A stretch of DNA of 62,397 bases from Streptomyces sp. PR69 (GCF_026420845.1 NZ_JAOWCB010000033.1:1-62397); one strand, 5' to 3'. Shown: positions 25,622-37,226, numbered from the stretch's first letter. Numbers and translations: made by a program. Notes: generated by a model from the sequence alone, not told the origin.

Positions 25622-26158
25622 CTAGCGGCCGCTCTGGGCCAGCCGCAGCAGGTGGTCCGCCAGCGCCTGGCCGCCCGTCGGGTCGCGGCTGATCAGGAGG
25701 AGCGTGTCGTCGCCGGCGATGGTGCCGAGGATGGCGTGGAGTTCCGCCTGGTCGATGGCCGAGGCGAGGAACTGCGCGGCGCCGGGCGGGGTGCGGAGCA
25801 CCACGAGGTTGGCCGAGGCCTCCGCGGAGATCAGCAGTTCACCGGAGAGGCGGCGCATGCGCTCCTCCTTGGCCGACTCGCCGAGCGGAGCCTGCGGAGT
25901 GCGGAATCCGCCTTCGCTCGGCACCGCGTAGATCAGCTCGCCGCCGGTGTTGCGGATCTTCACCGCGCCCAGTTCGTCGAGGTCGCGGGAGAGCGTCGCC
26001 TGGGTGACGCTCAGCCCGCTGTCCGCGAGCAGCTTGGCCAGCTGGCTCTGCGAGCGCACCGGCTGCCGGTTGAGGATGTCCACGATCCGGCGATGGCGGG
26101 CCGTGCGGGTCTGTGGAACCGCCGGTCCTCCGTGCTCGGTGTCCTGCGCCTCGGTCAT
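25622..26158 (-). CDS. argR: Arginine repressor
   Basis: A 178-residue ArgR. The N-terminal winged helix (about 20-85; TLSRDLDELGAVKIRNTGGE) binds ARG boxes; the C-terminal domain (about 105-175) forms the arginine-binding hexamer (LGTIAGDDTLLLISRDPTGG). It represses the arg genes when arginine is plentiful. It starts 7 bp after the argD stop and is the last gene of the argCJBDR operon, so it is probably under its own control through the argC promoter. Confidence 0.96.
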   Translation of the reverse strand: MTEAQDTEHGGPAVPQTRTARHRRIVDILNRQPVRSQSQLAKLLADSGLSVTQATLSRDLDELGAVKIRNTGGELIYAVPSEGGFRTPQAPLGESAKEERMRRLSGELLISAEASANLVVLRTPPGAAQFLASAIDQAELHAILGTIAGDDTLLLISRDPTGGQALADHLLRLAQSGR

Positions 26159-26165
26159 CGTCGTC

Positions 26166-27373
<1,208 letters not shown>

Positions 27374-27377
<4 letters not shown>

Positions 27378-28306
27378 GCCGGTTCCCCCGCCTCCCCGCC
27401 GTCTGTCTCTTCGCTGTCTGTGTCGGCCACGACCATCGTGCCGATGCCCTCGTCCGTGAAGATCTCCAGCAGGATCGAGTGGGGCACCCGCCCGTCGAGC
27501 ACGCGGGCCGTCGTGACGCCGTTGCGCACCGCGTACAGGCAGCCCTCCATCTTGGGCACCATGCCGCTGGAGAGGTCGGGCAGCAGTTTCTCCAGCTGGG
27601 CGGCGGTGAGCTTGCTGATGACCTCGTCGCTGTCCGGCCAGTCCTCGTACAGCCCCTCGACATCCGTGAGGACCATCAGCGTCTCCGCTCCGAGGGCGGC
27701 GGCCAGCGCGGCGGCCGCGGTGTCGGCGTTGACGTTGTAGACGTGGTGGTCGTCGGCGGAGCGGGCGATGGAGGAGATGACCGGGATGCGGCCGTCGTCG
27801 AGCAGCGCCTCGATCGCTCCGGTGTCGATCCCGGTGATCTCGCCGACCCGGCCGATGTCGACGAGCCTGCCCTCAATGCGCGGCTGGTGCTTGGTCGCGG
27901 TGATGGTGTGGGCGTCCTCGCCGGTCAGGCCGACGGCGAGCGGGCCGTGCCGGTTGAGCAGCCCGACGAGCTCGCGCTGCACCTGCCCGGCGAGCACCAT
28001 CCGCACCACGTCCATGGCCTCCGGGGTGGTGACCCGCAGTCCCGCCTTGAACTCGCTGACCAGACCCTGTTTGTCGAGCTGGGCGCTGATCTGCGGGCCG
28101 CCGCCGTGGACGACGACGGGCTTGAGGCCGGCGTGCCGCAGAAAGACGACATCCTGGGCGAAGGCGGCCTTGAGGTCCTCGTCGACCATGGCGTTTCCGC
28201 CGAACTTGATGACGACGGTCTTGCCGTTGTGGCGGGTCAGCCAGGGCAGCGCCTCGATGAGGGTCTGGGCCTTGGGCAGTGCGGTGTGCTTCCGTGTCGT
28301 GCTCAT
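27374..28306 (-). CDS. argB: Acetylglutamate kinase
   Basis: A 310-residue amino-acid kinase that phosphorylates N-acetylglutamate, the usual point of arginine feedback. Phosphate-binding loops VIKFGGNAM and VVHGGGPQI, and LVDIGRVGEI and YNVNADTAAAALA, match the family. Start ATG 28304-28306 overlaps the argJ stop (ATGA). An N-terminal segment of about 20 residues precedes the core, as in arginine-sensitive enzymes. Confidence 0.97.
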
Positions 28307-29454
28307 GAGCTGTACGCGCTGTTCTCGTGGACGTAGTCGGCGGTGAGGTCGTTCGCCCAGATGACAGCGGACTCCGAGCCCGCGGCCAGGTCCGCGGTGA
28401 CGGTGACCTCGCGGTAGCGCATATCGACCAGGTCGCGGTCCTCGCCGACGGAGCCGTTCTTGCAGACCCAGACACCGTTGATGGCGACGTTGAGCCGGTC
28501 GGGCTCGAAGGCGGCGGAAGTGGTGCCGATGGCGGAGAGCACCCGGCCCCAGTTGGGGTCCTCGCCGTGAACGGCGCACTTGAAGAGGTTGTTACGGGCG
28601 ATGGAGCGGCCCACCTCGACGGCGTCGTCCTCGCTCGCGGCGTTGATCACCTCGATGCGGATGTCCTTGGACGCGCCCTCGGCGTCCCCGATGAGCTGAC
28701 GCGCCAGATCGTCGCAGACCTCGCGGACCGCCTCGGCGAACGCGTCATGCGCCGGGGCCACGCCGGACGCGCCGGAGGCGAGCAGCAGCACGGTGTCGTT
28801 GGTGGACATACAGCCGTCCGAGTCGACCCGGTCGAAGGTGAGCCGGGTGGCGTGCCGCAGGGCCTTGTCCAGCGCGGGGGCCTCCACATCGGCGTCGGTG
28901 GTGAGGACGACGAGCATGGTGGCCAGGCCGGGGGCGAGCATGCCGGCGCCCTTGGCCATGCCACCGACCGTCCAGCCGTCCTTGGTCACGACCGCGGTCT
29001 TGTGGACGGTGTCGGTGGTCTTGATGGCGATGGCGGCCTTCTCGCCGCCGTGTGCGGACAGCTCCCGCGCGGCCTTCTCCACGCCGGGCAGCAGCTTGTC
29101 CATCGGCAGCAGTACGCCGATCAGCCCGGTGGAGCAGACGGCCACCTCGCCCGCGCCGACGCCGAGGACGTCGGCGGCCTTCTCCGCGGTGGCGTGGGTG
29201 TCCTGGAAGCCCTTCGGTCCGGTGCAGGCGTTGGCGCCGCCCGAGTTGAGGACGACGGCGGCCAGCTCGCCGCCCTTGAGGACCTGCTCGGACCACAGGA
29301 CCGGCGCGGCCTTGACGCGGTTGGAGGTGAAGACGCCCGCGGCGGCACGGCGCGGACCGCTGTTGACGACGAGGGCCAGGTCCGGGTTGCCGTTCTCCTT
29401 GATTCCGGCGGCGATCCCCGCCGCCGTGAATCCCTGTGCTGCCGTGACGCTCAA
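28303..29454 (-). CDS. argJ: Bifunctional ornithine acetyltransferase / N-acetylglutamate synthase
   Basis: A 383-residue ArgJ that recycles the acetyl group from acetylornithine to glutamate. KGAGMLAPGLATMLVVLTT holds the Ala-Thr self-cleavage site that creates the alpha and beta chains. Start is TTG at 29452-29454, which shares TTGA with the argC stop and has GGAG 7 bases upstream; no ATG is suitably placed. It makes a separate argA less necessary. Confidence 0.95.
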   Translation of the reverse strand: MSVTAAQGFTAAGIAAGIKENGNPDLALVVNSGPRRAAAGVFTSNRVKAAPVLWSEQVLKGGELAAVVLNSGGANACTGPKGFQDTHATAEKAADVLGVGAGEVAVCSTGLIGVLLPMDKLLPGVEKAARELSAHGGEKAAIAIKTTDTVHKTAVVTKDGWTVGGMAKGAGMLAPGLATMLVVLTTDADVEAPALDKALRHATRLTFDRVDSDGCMSTNDTVLLLASGASGVAPAHDAFAEAVREVCDDLARQLIGDAEGASKDIRIEVINAASEDDAVEVGRSIARNNLFKCAVHGEDPNWGRVLSAIGTTSAAFEPDRLNVAINGVWVCKNGSVGEDRDLVDMRYREVTVTADLAAGSESAVIWANDLTADYVHENSAYSS

Positions 29455-30479
29455 GGCGCGACTCCGATCGTGGAAAGTCCTGTGGTCTCGCCGAGACCCA
29501 GGGCGATGTTCATGCTCTGGACCGCGCCGCCGGCGGTGCCCTTGGTGAGGTTGTCGATGGCGCTGATCGCGATGACGCGGTCCGCGGCCGCGTCGTAGGC
29601 GACCTGGATCTGCACGGCGTTGGAGCCGTAGACCGACGCGGTGGCGGGCCACTGCCCCTCGGGGAGCAGCCTGACGAACGGCTCGTCCGCGTACGCCTTC
29701 TCGTACACGGCCCGGACGTCGGCCGCGGTCGCGCCCGGCTTCGCCTTGGCGGAGCAGGTGGCGAGGATGCCGCGGGACATGGGGGCGAGCGTGGGCGTGA
29801 AGGAGACGCTCACCCGCTCCCCGGCCACGGCGGTGAGGTTCTGGATCATCTCGGGTGTGTGGCGGTGCCCCCCGCCGACCCCGTACGGGCTCATCGAGCC
29901 CATGACCTCCGAGCCGAGCAGATGCGGCTTGAGCGCTTTGCCCGCGCCCGAGGTGCCGGTGGCGGCGACGATCACGGCCTCCGGCTCGGTGAGCCCGCCC
30001 GCATACGCGGGGAACAGGGCCAGCGAGACGGCCGTCGGATAACAGCCGGGCACCGCGACGCGCCTGGACCCCTCCAGCGCGGCACGGGCGCCCGGCAGCT
30101 CCGGCAGGCCGTACGGCCAGGCGCCGGCGTGCTCGGAGCCGTAGAAGGCCTCCCAGTCCGCCGCCGAGCGGAGCCGGAAGTCCGCGCCCATGTCGACGAC
30201 CAGCACCTCGTCGCCGAGCTGCTGTGCGACGGCCGCGGACTGTCCATGCGGCAGCGCGAGGAACACCACATCATGTCCGGCGAGCGCTGCCGCGCTTGTC
30301 GGCTCGAGCACCCGCTCGGCGAGCGGCAGCAGGTGGGGCTGGAGCGCGCCGAGCTTCTGGCCCGCGTTGGAGTGGCCGGTGAGGGCGCCGATCTCCACCT
30401 CCGGGTGCGCCAGCAGCAGACGCAGCAGTTCCCCGCCCGCGTATCCGCTGGCTCCCGCCACCGCCGCCCGAATCGCCAT
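29451..30479 (-). CDS. argC: N-acetyl-gamma-glutamyl-phosphate reductase
   Basis: A 342-residue NADPH-dependent reductase. Rossmann start AAVAGASGYAGGELLRLL, and the active-site Cys in VAVPGCYPTAVSL. First gene of argCJBDR. ATG 30477-30479 follows AGGAGG. A sigma-70 promoter with ARG-box-like sequence lies just upstream. Confidence 0.97.
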   Translation of the reverse strand: MAIRAAVAGASGYAGGELLRLLLAHPEVEIGALTGHSNAGQKLGALQPHLLPLAERVLEPTSAAALAGHDVVFLALPHGQSAAVAQQLGDEVLVVDMGADFRLRSAADWEAFYGSEHAGAWPYGLPELPGARAALEGSRRVAVPGCYPTAVSLALFPAYAGGLTEPEAVIVAATGTSGAGKALKPHLLGSEVMGSMSPYGVGGGHRHTPEMIQNLTAVAGERVSVSFTPTLAPMSRGILATCSAKAKPGATAADVRAVYEKAYADEPFVRLLPEGQWPATASVYGSNAVQIQVAYDAAADRVIAISAIDNLTKGTAGGAVQSMNIALGLGETTGLSTIGVAP

Positions 30480-30498
30480 CGAAGCCTCCTTCTCGATG

Positions 30499-30534
30499 GC
30501 ATGACTATACGGCCTTTCGCAGCTTTATGCAATG
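30499..30534 (-). promoter_or_regulatory. argC promoter and ARG-box-like operator
   Basis: On the minus strand -35 TTGCAT (30527-30532) and -10 TATAGT (30504-30509) are 17 bp apart. TTGCATAAAGC overlaps the -35 and TATAGTCATGC the -10. GCATGACTATACG on the plus strand resembles GCATAGTTATACC of argG. ArgR bound here would block RNA polymerase. Confidence 0.65.
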
Positions 30535-30555
30535 ATCCGGACACCGGCACCGCGT

Positions 30556-31131
30556 CTACGCCGCCATCTCCAGCCGTACGCTCCACCGCGACCGCATTCC
30601 CATGAGCGTCAGCGTCGACAGGGGCCGCACCTCCACGTTCCAGAACGAGGAGGGCGGGGCCTTGAGGGCGTAGACCAGGGCCGCCCGGACGACGGCGGGT
30701 TCGGCGACCGCCACGATGGAGCCGCCGTCGTCGGCGGGGCGGGTGTCCAGCCAGCCTCCTATGCGGGTGATGAAGGACAGCAGCGGTTCGCCGCCGTGGG
30801 GCGCGCAGCGCGGGTCGGCGAGCCAGGCGTCGACCGCGTCCGGTTCCCGGGCTGTCACCTCGGCCAGCGTGCAGCCGTGCCAGCGGCCCATGTCGCAGTC
30901 GCGCAGGGCGGGCTGCGCCATGGGGGCGAAGCCGAGGGCCTCGCCGGTGGCGCGGCAGCGCGGGGTGGGCGAGCAGTAGCGCAGCTCGGCGGCGCTCAGC
31001 GGCACGAGGGCGTGCGCGGCGAGCCGCACCTCGTGCCAGCCGGCGTGGTCGAGCGGCCGGTCGTCGCCGAAGCGCTCTGCAAGGAGGGACGCGCTGCGCG
31101 CGGCGGCCACCATCGTGATCCGGACACCCAT
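30556..31131 (-). CDS. Histidine-phosphatase-superfamily protein lacking catalytic histidines
   Basis: A 191-residue protein that aligns by pattern with phosphoglycerate-mutase-like phosphatases (RYCSPTPRCRATGEALG, LRDCDMGRWHGCTLAEV, GGEPLLSFITRIGGWL). The N-terminal RHG motif is replaced by VAAARSAS, and the late VSHG position reads VAVAEPAVV, so both phosphate-handling His residues are missing. Probably a pseudoenzyme, binding a ligand or partner. It is on the same strand as argC and about 75 bp upstream of it, though the argC promoter lies in between. Confidence 0.65.
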   Translation of the reverse strand: MGVRITMVAAARSASLLAERFGDDRPLDHAGWHEVRLAAHALVPLSAAELRYCSPTPRCRATGEALGFAPMAQPALRDCDMGRWHGCTLAEVTAREPDAVDAWLADPRCAPHGGEPLLSFITRIGGWLDTRPADDGGSIVAVAEPAVVRAALVYALKAPPSSFWNVEVRPLSTLTLMGMRSRWSVRLEMAA

Positions 31132-31200
31132 GGCCAGATCGTGCTGATGCAGACCCGCCTGGTCAAGAAACGATTCGGCCTCAGCCGCGTCCGTGCGGTC

Positions 31201-32638
31201 TCAGGACGGCAGAACCTCGTCGCAGGCGGCCCGCAGCCGCCGTACCCCCTCCGTGATCTCCGCCGTCCCCGCGACCCCGGCGAAGCTCAGCCGCAGCCGG
31301 CCGGCCGGGGGCTCCGCGCAGTAGTACGGGCGGCCGGGGGCGACGGCGACCCCGGCGCGCAGGGCTGCCGCCGCCAGGGCCGCCTCGTCCGCGCCCTCGG
31401 GCAGCCGCGGCCACATGTGGTAGCCGCCTGAGGGCACATACGGAAGGGACAGCTCGGGCAGGTGCAGCCGCAGCGCCGCGGCCATGGTGTCCCTGCGGCT
31501 CTTCAGCTCGGAGGCGACCGTCCGCAGATGACGGCTCCAGGACGGCGAGCCGACCAGTTCGAGGGCGGTCTCCTGCAGCGGGCGCGGCACGAAGAAGTTC
31601 TCGACGACATGGATGGCGCGCAGCCGTTCGAACACCGGCCCGCGCGCGGCGAGCATGCCCACCCGCAGGCTCGGCGAGGCCACCTTGGTGAGCGAGCCGA
31701 CGTGGACGACGACTCCGTCCCGGTCGAGGGCGGCGAGCGGCGCGGGCACCTCGCCGGCGTCCTCGTGGGCCAGCCGCCGGGCGAAGTCGTCCTCGATGAC
31801 GAACGCTCCCGCGTCGCGGGCGATGCGCAGCACCTCGGGGCGGCGCCCGGGCGCGAGGACGGCGCCGGTGGGGTTCTGGAAGAGCGGCTGGCAGACGAAG
31901 ACGCGGGCGCCGGTGGCGGCGAAGGCCGCGGCGAGCAGATCGGGCCGTACGCCGTCGTCGTCCGCGGGGACCGGCACCGGCCGCAGCCCGGCGGCGCGGG
32001 CGATGGCCAGCATGCCGGGGTAGGTGGGCGACTCGACGAGCACCGGCGCGCCGGGCGGGGCGAGGGCGCGCAGCGCACAGCTCAGCGCGGACTGGCCGCC
32101 CGCCGTGACCAGCACATCGGCGGCGGATGCGGTCTCGCCGAGTCCGCGGGCGAACCATGCGCGCAGCTCGGGAAGGCCCTCGACGGGTGGGCGGCCCCAT
32201 GCTCCGGGCCGCCGCCCGGCGCGGGCGAGGGCCGCGGCCATGGCCCGTTCCGGCTGGAGGGAGGGGTGCAGATAGCCGCCGTTGAACTCCACGACGCCGG
32301 GCGGCGGCGCGGCGAGGGTGACCAGGACGCCGGAGGCGTCCACCGCGCGCGGCACGGGTTCCGCGGAGGCGTCGGCGCTGAGGGCGACCTCCTGCCAGGA
32401 GGTGTCCGCGGGGGTCGGGGCGTCTCCACGCGGCTGTGCCCGGAAGGCGCCCGCGCCCGGCCGGGTGACGACCAGCCCTTCCGCGGAGAGCTGCGCCAGC
32501 GCACGCGAGACGGTCACCGGGGAGACCCGATAGCGCTCGACGAGCGACCGGCTGGACGGCAGCTTTCCACCGACTGGATAGCGCTTCAGCTCCCGCCGCA
32601 GCGAATTCGCCAGTTCGACCACACTGCTACGCTCTTGC

Positions 32639-32640
<2 letters not shown>
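31201..32640 (-). CDS. MocR-type regulator (GntR HTH + class-I aminotransferase)
   Basis: A 479-residue fusion of an N-terminal GntR winged helix (about 5-75; GGKLPSSRSLVERYRVSPVT) and a fold-type I aminotransferase domain (about 105-475). The PLP lysine is in HVGSLTKVASPSLRVG; DDFARRL and ESPTYPGMLAIARAAG are typical. Such proteins sense PLP or an amino acid and often control a divergent transporter. The ATG at 32638-32640 overlaps the start codon of the divergent EamA gene. TATTCT 8 bases upstream suggests a leaderless message. Confidence 0.9.
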
Positions 32641-33547
<907 letters not shown>

Positions 33548-33629
33548 GGTGCAAGCAGGCCGCGCGCCTTTAGACTGTTCAGTACGGACCACCGCTTCAC
33601 GGACGACCGTCTTCGAGGAGGTCACCCCG

Positions 33630-33830
33630 ATGCACGCAAGCAAGGGCGACAGGCTGGTGGTGCACGGCAGGATCGTCGGCCAGCACGACAGGACGGCCGA
33701 GGTCATCGAAGTGCTGGGTGAGAACGGCGGGCCGCCCTTCCGGGTCCGGTTCGAGGACGGGCACGAGACGTTGATGTCTCCCGGTCCCGACACCGTCGTC
33801 CGCCACTTCCCGGACAAGAACGACCACTAG
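33630..33830 (+). CDS. DUF1918 domain protein
   Basis: A 66-residue protein wholly made of the DUF1918 fold, an SH3-like beta barrel common in actinobacteria (GDRLVVHGRIVGQHDRTAEV, FRVRFEDGHETLMSPGPDT). Function unknown; a nucleic-acid or ligand-binding role is only guessed from the fold. Start ATG 33630-33632 with GAGGAGG upstream. Confidence 0.85.
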   Translation: MHASKGDRLVVHGRIVGQHDRTAEVIEVLGENGGPPFRVRFEDGHETLMSPGPDTVVRHFPDKNDH

Positions 33831-33851
33831 ACGCACTCGGCGCAAGACCTC

Positions 33852-35132
33852 TCACCGGTCGGTGTAGTGGTCGGAGACCACCTTGGCCATCGCGCCGATC
33901 GGGTCCTGCACGACCTCCCTCGCCGAGAAGTAGCAGTGGCCGCGGACCTGCGGGTACGCGGCCGCGAGCGTGAGATGGCGGGACAGCTCCGCCGGGTCCT
34001 GCCAGGCGTCTGGCTGGCCGGGCGCGCCTGCCTTGTAGAGCGCCTCCCCGATGTAGAGGTCCACACCGGTGCCCGCGGCCACCTCGTCCCACCAGGGCGT
34101 CAGCCGCGCGTAATCGGCGGCGGAAAAGCCGATGTGCCAGTACAGCTGCGGCACGACATAGTCGAGCCAGCCCTCCCTGACCCACTTGCGGGTGTCGGCG
34201 TGGAGATCGTCGTAGGTCTGCACGCCCGCCCGGGTGTCGGAGCCCCGCGGATCGCTGTCGGCGTTGCGCCACACCCCGAAGGGGCTGATGCCGAAGCGGG
34301 CGCCCGGCCTGATGCCCTTGATCCTGTCGGCCATCTCGGACACCAGCCGGTCGGTGTTGTCCCGCCGCCAGGCGGCCCGGTCCTCGAAGCCCGTGCCGTA
34401 GCGGGCGAAGGCGTCATCGTCGTCGAACGGCTCCCCGGCGACCGGATAGGGATAGAAGTAGTCGTCGAAGTGGACGGCGTCGATGTCATAGCGCTCGACG
34501 GCGTCCAGCATCGCGTCCTGGACGAAGCGCCGCACCTCGGGCAGGCCCGGGTTGTAGTAGAGCCGGCCGCCGTACGGAACGATCCATTCCGGGTGCTGCC
34601 GGGCCGGGTGGCAGGACACCAGCCGCGACGGGTCGTCGTGGACGGCGACCCGGTACGGGTTGAACCAGGCGTGCAGCTCCAGCCCACGCGCATGGGCCTC
34701 GCGCACCGCCGTGCCGAGCGGGTCCCAGCCGGGGTCCTGGCCCTGTACCCCGCTGAGGTACTGCGACCAGGGCTCGTACGGGGAGGGCCACAGGGCGTCC
34801 GCGGTGGGGCGGACCTGGAAGACGACGGCGTTCAGCCGCCGGACCACGGCCGCATCGAGGAGGTCGACCAGTTCGGCGCGCTGCCGCGCGGCGTCGAGAC
34901 CGGGCCGGGAGGGCCAGTCGCGATTGGAGACGGTGGCCGCCCACATGCCCCGGAAGTCCCGGGCGCACCGGCCCCGGCGGGTCTTGCGCGCGGGTGCGGG
35001 TGTACGTCCGGGTGCGGATGCGGCGAAGGCGGCCCCGGCCGGCGTCAGCGCGGCAGCCAGCGCGCCGGCGGCGCCGAGCACAAGCCTTCTTCTCCCGGTG
35101 TGCCGGGTGACTGTTCGGATTTCAGCTCCCAT
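33852..35132 (-). CDS. Exported GHL10-type glycoside-hydrolase-like protein
   Basis: A 426-residue secreted protein. A Tat-like signal (TGRRRLVLGAAGALAAALTP, cleavage after AFA at about residue 37) precedes a GHL10 (former DUF187) TIM barrel: FRGMWAATVSNRDWPSRPG, VVFQVRPTADALWPS, LELHAWFNPYRV, YDIDAVHFDDYFYPYPV and DYVVPQLYWHIGF. Such proteins are thought to act on cell-wall or exogenous glycans. Asp residues in HFDDYF are likely catalytic. Start ATG 35130-35132; it converges with DUF1918. Confidence 0.87.
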   Translation of the reverse strand: MGAEIRTVTRHTGRRRLVLGAAGALAAALTPAGAAFAASAPGRTPAPARKTRRGRCARDFRGMWAATVSNRDWPSRPGLDAARQRAELVDLLDAAVVRRLNAVVFQVRPTADALWPSPYEPWSQYLSGVQGQDPGWDPLGTAVREAHARGLELHAWFNPYRVAVHDDPSRLVSCHPARQHPEWIVPYGGRLYYNPGLPEVRRFVQDAMLDAVERYDIDAVHFDDYFYPYPVAGEPFDDDDAFARYGTGFEDRAAWRRDNTDRLVSEMADRIKGIRPGARFGISPFGVWRNADSDPRGSDTRAGVQTYDDLHADTRKWVREGWLDYVVPQLYWHIGFSAADYARLTPWWDEVAAGTGVDLYIGEALYKAGAPGQPDAWQDPAELSRHLTLAAAYPQVRGHCYFSAREVVQDPIGAMAKVVSDHYTDR

Positions 35133-35256
35133 GTCCGGACAGCATGCCCGCCCCTGGCCGCCCTGCACAGAGGCAGTCGGAGTAACGTCGGGGGGTCGAG
35201 GCGGGCGCCGGAACCGTACGGGGGGCCTGCCGCAGGAGCTGAGCGAAGGGCACGAG

Positions 35257-36129
35257 GTGACGGACTCAATGGCCGACATTGCACGCGTCGGAGTGGTGGG
35301 CTGCGGCCAGATGGGCGCGGGCATCGCGGAGGTGTGCGCACGCAGCGGCCTGGAGGTGAAGGTCGCCGAGACCACGGGGGAGGCCCTGGAGATCGGCCGT
35401 ACCCGCCTGTACAACTCTCTGGCCAAGGCCGCGGAGCGCGGCAAGATCACCGAGGAGGAGCGCGACGCGACACTGGAGCGGCTCACCTTCACCACCGATC
35501 TCGGGGAGTTCGCGGACCGCGATCTCGTGATCGAGGCGGTCGTGGAGAACGAGCAGGTCAAGACCGAGATCTTCCAGGTCCTGGATCAGGTGGTGACCAG
35601 GCAGGACGCGATCCTCGCCTCCAACACCTCCTCCATCCCGCTGGTGAAGCTGGCGGTGGCGACCTCCCGGCCGGACCAGGTCATCGGCATCCACTTCTTC
35701 AACCCCGCGCCGGTGCAGCGGCTCGTCGAGCTGATCCCCGCGCTGACCACCTCCGAGGAGACGGTCAAGCGCTCCGAGGCCGTGGTCCAGCAGGTGCTGG
35801 GCAAGCACGCCATCCGTGCCCAGGACCGCTCTGGCTTTGTGGTGAACGCCCTGCTCATCCCGTATCTGCTCTCCGCGATCCGGATGTTCGAGTCGGGCAT
35901 CGCCAGCCGTGAGGACATCGACAACGGCATGGAGCTCGGCTGCGCCCATCCGATGGGGCCGCTGAAGCTCTCCGACCTCATCGGTCTGGACACGGTCGCG
36001 TCCGTGGCGGACTCGATGTACGCGGAGTTCAAGGAGCCGCTGTACGCCGCGCCTCCGCTGCTGCAGCGGATGGTCGACGCGGGGCGGCTGGGGCGGAAGT
36101 CGGGAGCCGGCTTCTACCCGTACTCCTGA
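35257..36129 (+). CDS. 3-hydroxybutyryl-CoA dehydrogenase
   Basis: A 290-residue NAD(P)-dependent dehydrogenase for acetoacetyl-CoA/3-hydroxybutyryl-CoA, feeding the ethylmalonyl-CoA route, butyrate metabolism or PHB. Rossmann motif VGVVGCGQMGAGIAEV, the HFFNPAP catalytic segment with conserved His, and GFVVNALLIPYLLSAIRM and MGPLKLSDLIGLD in the C-terminal dimerisation domain. GTG 35257 (behind AAGGG) or ATG 35269 (behind GAGGTG) could be the start. Single gene. Confidence 0.92.
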   Translation: MTDSMADIARVGVVGCGQMGAGIAEVCARSGLEVKVAETTGEALEIGRTRLYNSLAKAAERGKITEEERDATLERLTFTTDLGEFADRDLVIEAVVENEQVKTEIFQVLDQVVTRQDAILASNTSSIPLVKLAVATSRPDQVIGIHFFNPAPVQRLVELIPALTTSEETVKRSEAVVQQVLGKHAIRAQDRSGFVVNALLIPYLLSAIRMFESGIASREDIDNGMELGCAHPMGPLKLSDLIGLDTVASVADSMYAEFKEPLYAAPPLLQRMVDAGRLGRKSGAGFYPYS

Positions 36130-36286
36130 GAGACCGGTCCACCCGGAACGCTTCACACGGAGTGTGCGGGGCGTGCTCGCATATGCCCTGCGCACACACT
36201 CCCGCCCTTCTGTCAGGGGGAGTTGACTCGGACTCGCTCAGCCAAGGGTCCGCGCACGACTTTCCCCCTGCTTAAGGAGTCCATCC

Positions 36287-36544
36287 GTGACCACCGGCCC
36301 TGATCACTTAGTGGTCGTCGAGGAGTTCGCAGAACTGCGCCGCAGCATCGACGTCGGCCTGGCCCGCATCGACGGCCAACTCGCGCTGCTGGCACAGCGC
36401 AACGAACAGATCGACCGGGACCTGTCCGACCTCGCCGCACGCGTCGGCTCGCTGGAACACGGCAGGTGGCCCCTGCCCGCGGTGGCCGCGCTCACCGCGC
36501 TGGGGGCGCTGGCGGTCGCGCTCTGGGAGGCGGTGGGAGGTTGA
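36287..36544 (+). CDS. Small coiled-coil/TM protein (XhlA-like topology)
   Basis: An 85-residue protein: an amphipathic helical N-terminal part (about 5-55; EFAELRRSIDVGLARIDGQL, ending DLAARVGSLEHG) with heptad-like spacing, then one C-terminal TM helix (LPAVAALTALGALAVALWEA). That layout is seen in XhlA-type haemolysin/holin accessory proteins, but no phage genes surround it and no homology is claimed. GTG start at 36287 with AAGGAG 7 bases upstream. Confidence 0.65.
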   Translation: MTTGPDHLVVVEEFAELRRSIDVGLARIDGQLALLAQRNEQIDRDLSDLAARVGSLEHGRWPLPAVAALTALGALAVALWEAVGG

Positions 36545-36545
36545 A

Positions 36546-36626
36546 GCGGGGGCTGCCGCCCCCGCACCCCCGCCGCGCGGCGGGGACGTCGTGCACGGGG
36601 TGCGGAGCGGAAAGCCCCGCACCCCG
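36546..36626. terminator. Two hairpins between convergent genes
   Basis: GCGGGGGC-TGCC-GCCCCCGC (36546-36565) and CGGGGTGCGG (36596-36605) with CCGCACCCCG (36617-36626). They lie between the small TM protein gene and the convergent NUDIX gene and probably stop transcription from both sides. Confidence 0.65.
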
Positions 36627-36644
36627 TTCCCGCGCGGGCCGGGG

Positions 36645-37175
36645 CTAGCCCAGGCGCAGGTGGTGCAGCATCAGCAGGCCCGCCGCCATGTTCGCCGCGG
36701 GGATCTCGCCGCGGGCGATCATGTCGGGGATCAGCTTCAGCGGGATCCACTCGCGGCGCGAGGACTCGAAGTCGTCCTCCGGGGGGCCGATGTACGCGGC
36801 CTCCTCGGACCAGTAGAGGTGGTGCCGGGCGTCGGTCAGGCCGTTGGACGGCTCGACGGTCAGCAGATGCTGGAGGGGGCCCGGCCGCCAGCCGGTCTCC
36901 TCCTCCATCTCCCGCGCGGCCGCGGCGGCCACGTCCTCCCCGTCCTCCACGACCCCCGCGGCCAGCTCCCACCCCCAGCTGTCGGTGATGAAGCGGTGCC
37001 GCCAGAGCATCAGCACCTCGTTGGCCGCGTTGACCGCGGTGGCGGCGGCGACCGGGCGGAGCCGGATCAGAAAGTGGTCAAGACGCCGCCCGTCGGGCAG
37101 CGCCACATCCGCCAGATTGACGCGGAACCAGCGGTTTTCATACACGGTCTGTTCGCTTAATTTCGTCCACTGCAC
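36645..37175 (-). CDS. NUDIX hydrolase (ADP-ribose pyrophosphatase-like)
   Basis: A 176-residue hydrolase with a complete Nudix box, GVVEDGEDVAAAAAREMEEE-TGW, which coordinates metal and cleaves X-diphosphate-nucleotide bonds. Size and the VYENRWFRVNLADVALPDGR start fit the ADP-sugar pyrophosphatase group. Start ATG at 37173-37175. Upstream on the same strand is the TPR regulator, 51 bp away. Confidence 0.88.
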   Translation of the reverse strand: MQWTKLSEQTVYENRWFRVNLADVALPDGRRLDHFLIRLRPVAAATAVNAANEVLMLWRHRFITDSWGWELAAGVVEDGEDVAAAAAREMEEETGWRPGPLQHLLTVEPSNGLTDARHHLYWSEEAAYIGPPEDDFESSRREWIPLKLIPDMIARGEIPAANMAAGLLMLHHLRLG

Positions 37176-37226
37176 GCTTCTGCCACCTTTCGATGAGTCG
37201 GTGGCAATATCGCAGCAGGAGCACGA

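Noticed and set aside
36287..36544. Prophage remnant
   Set aside because: Single small gene with only holin-like topology; no other phage gene nearby.
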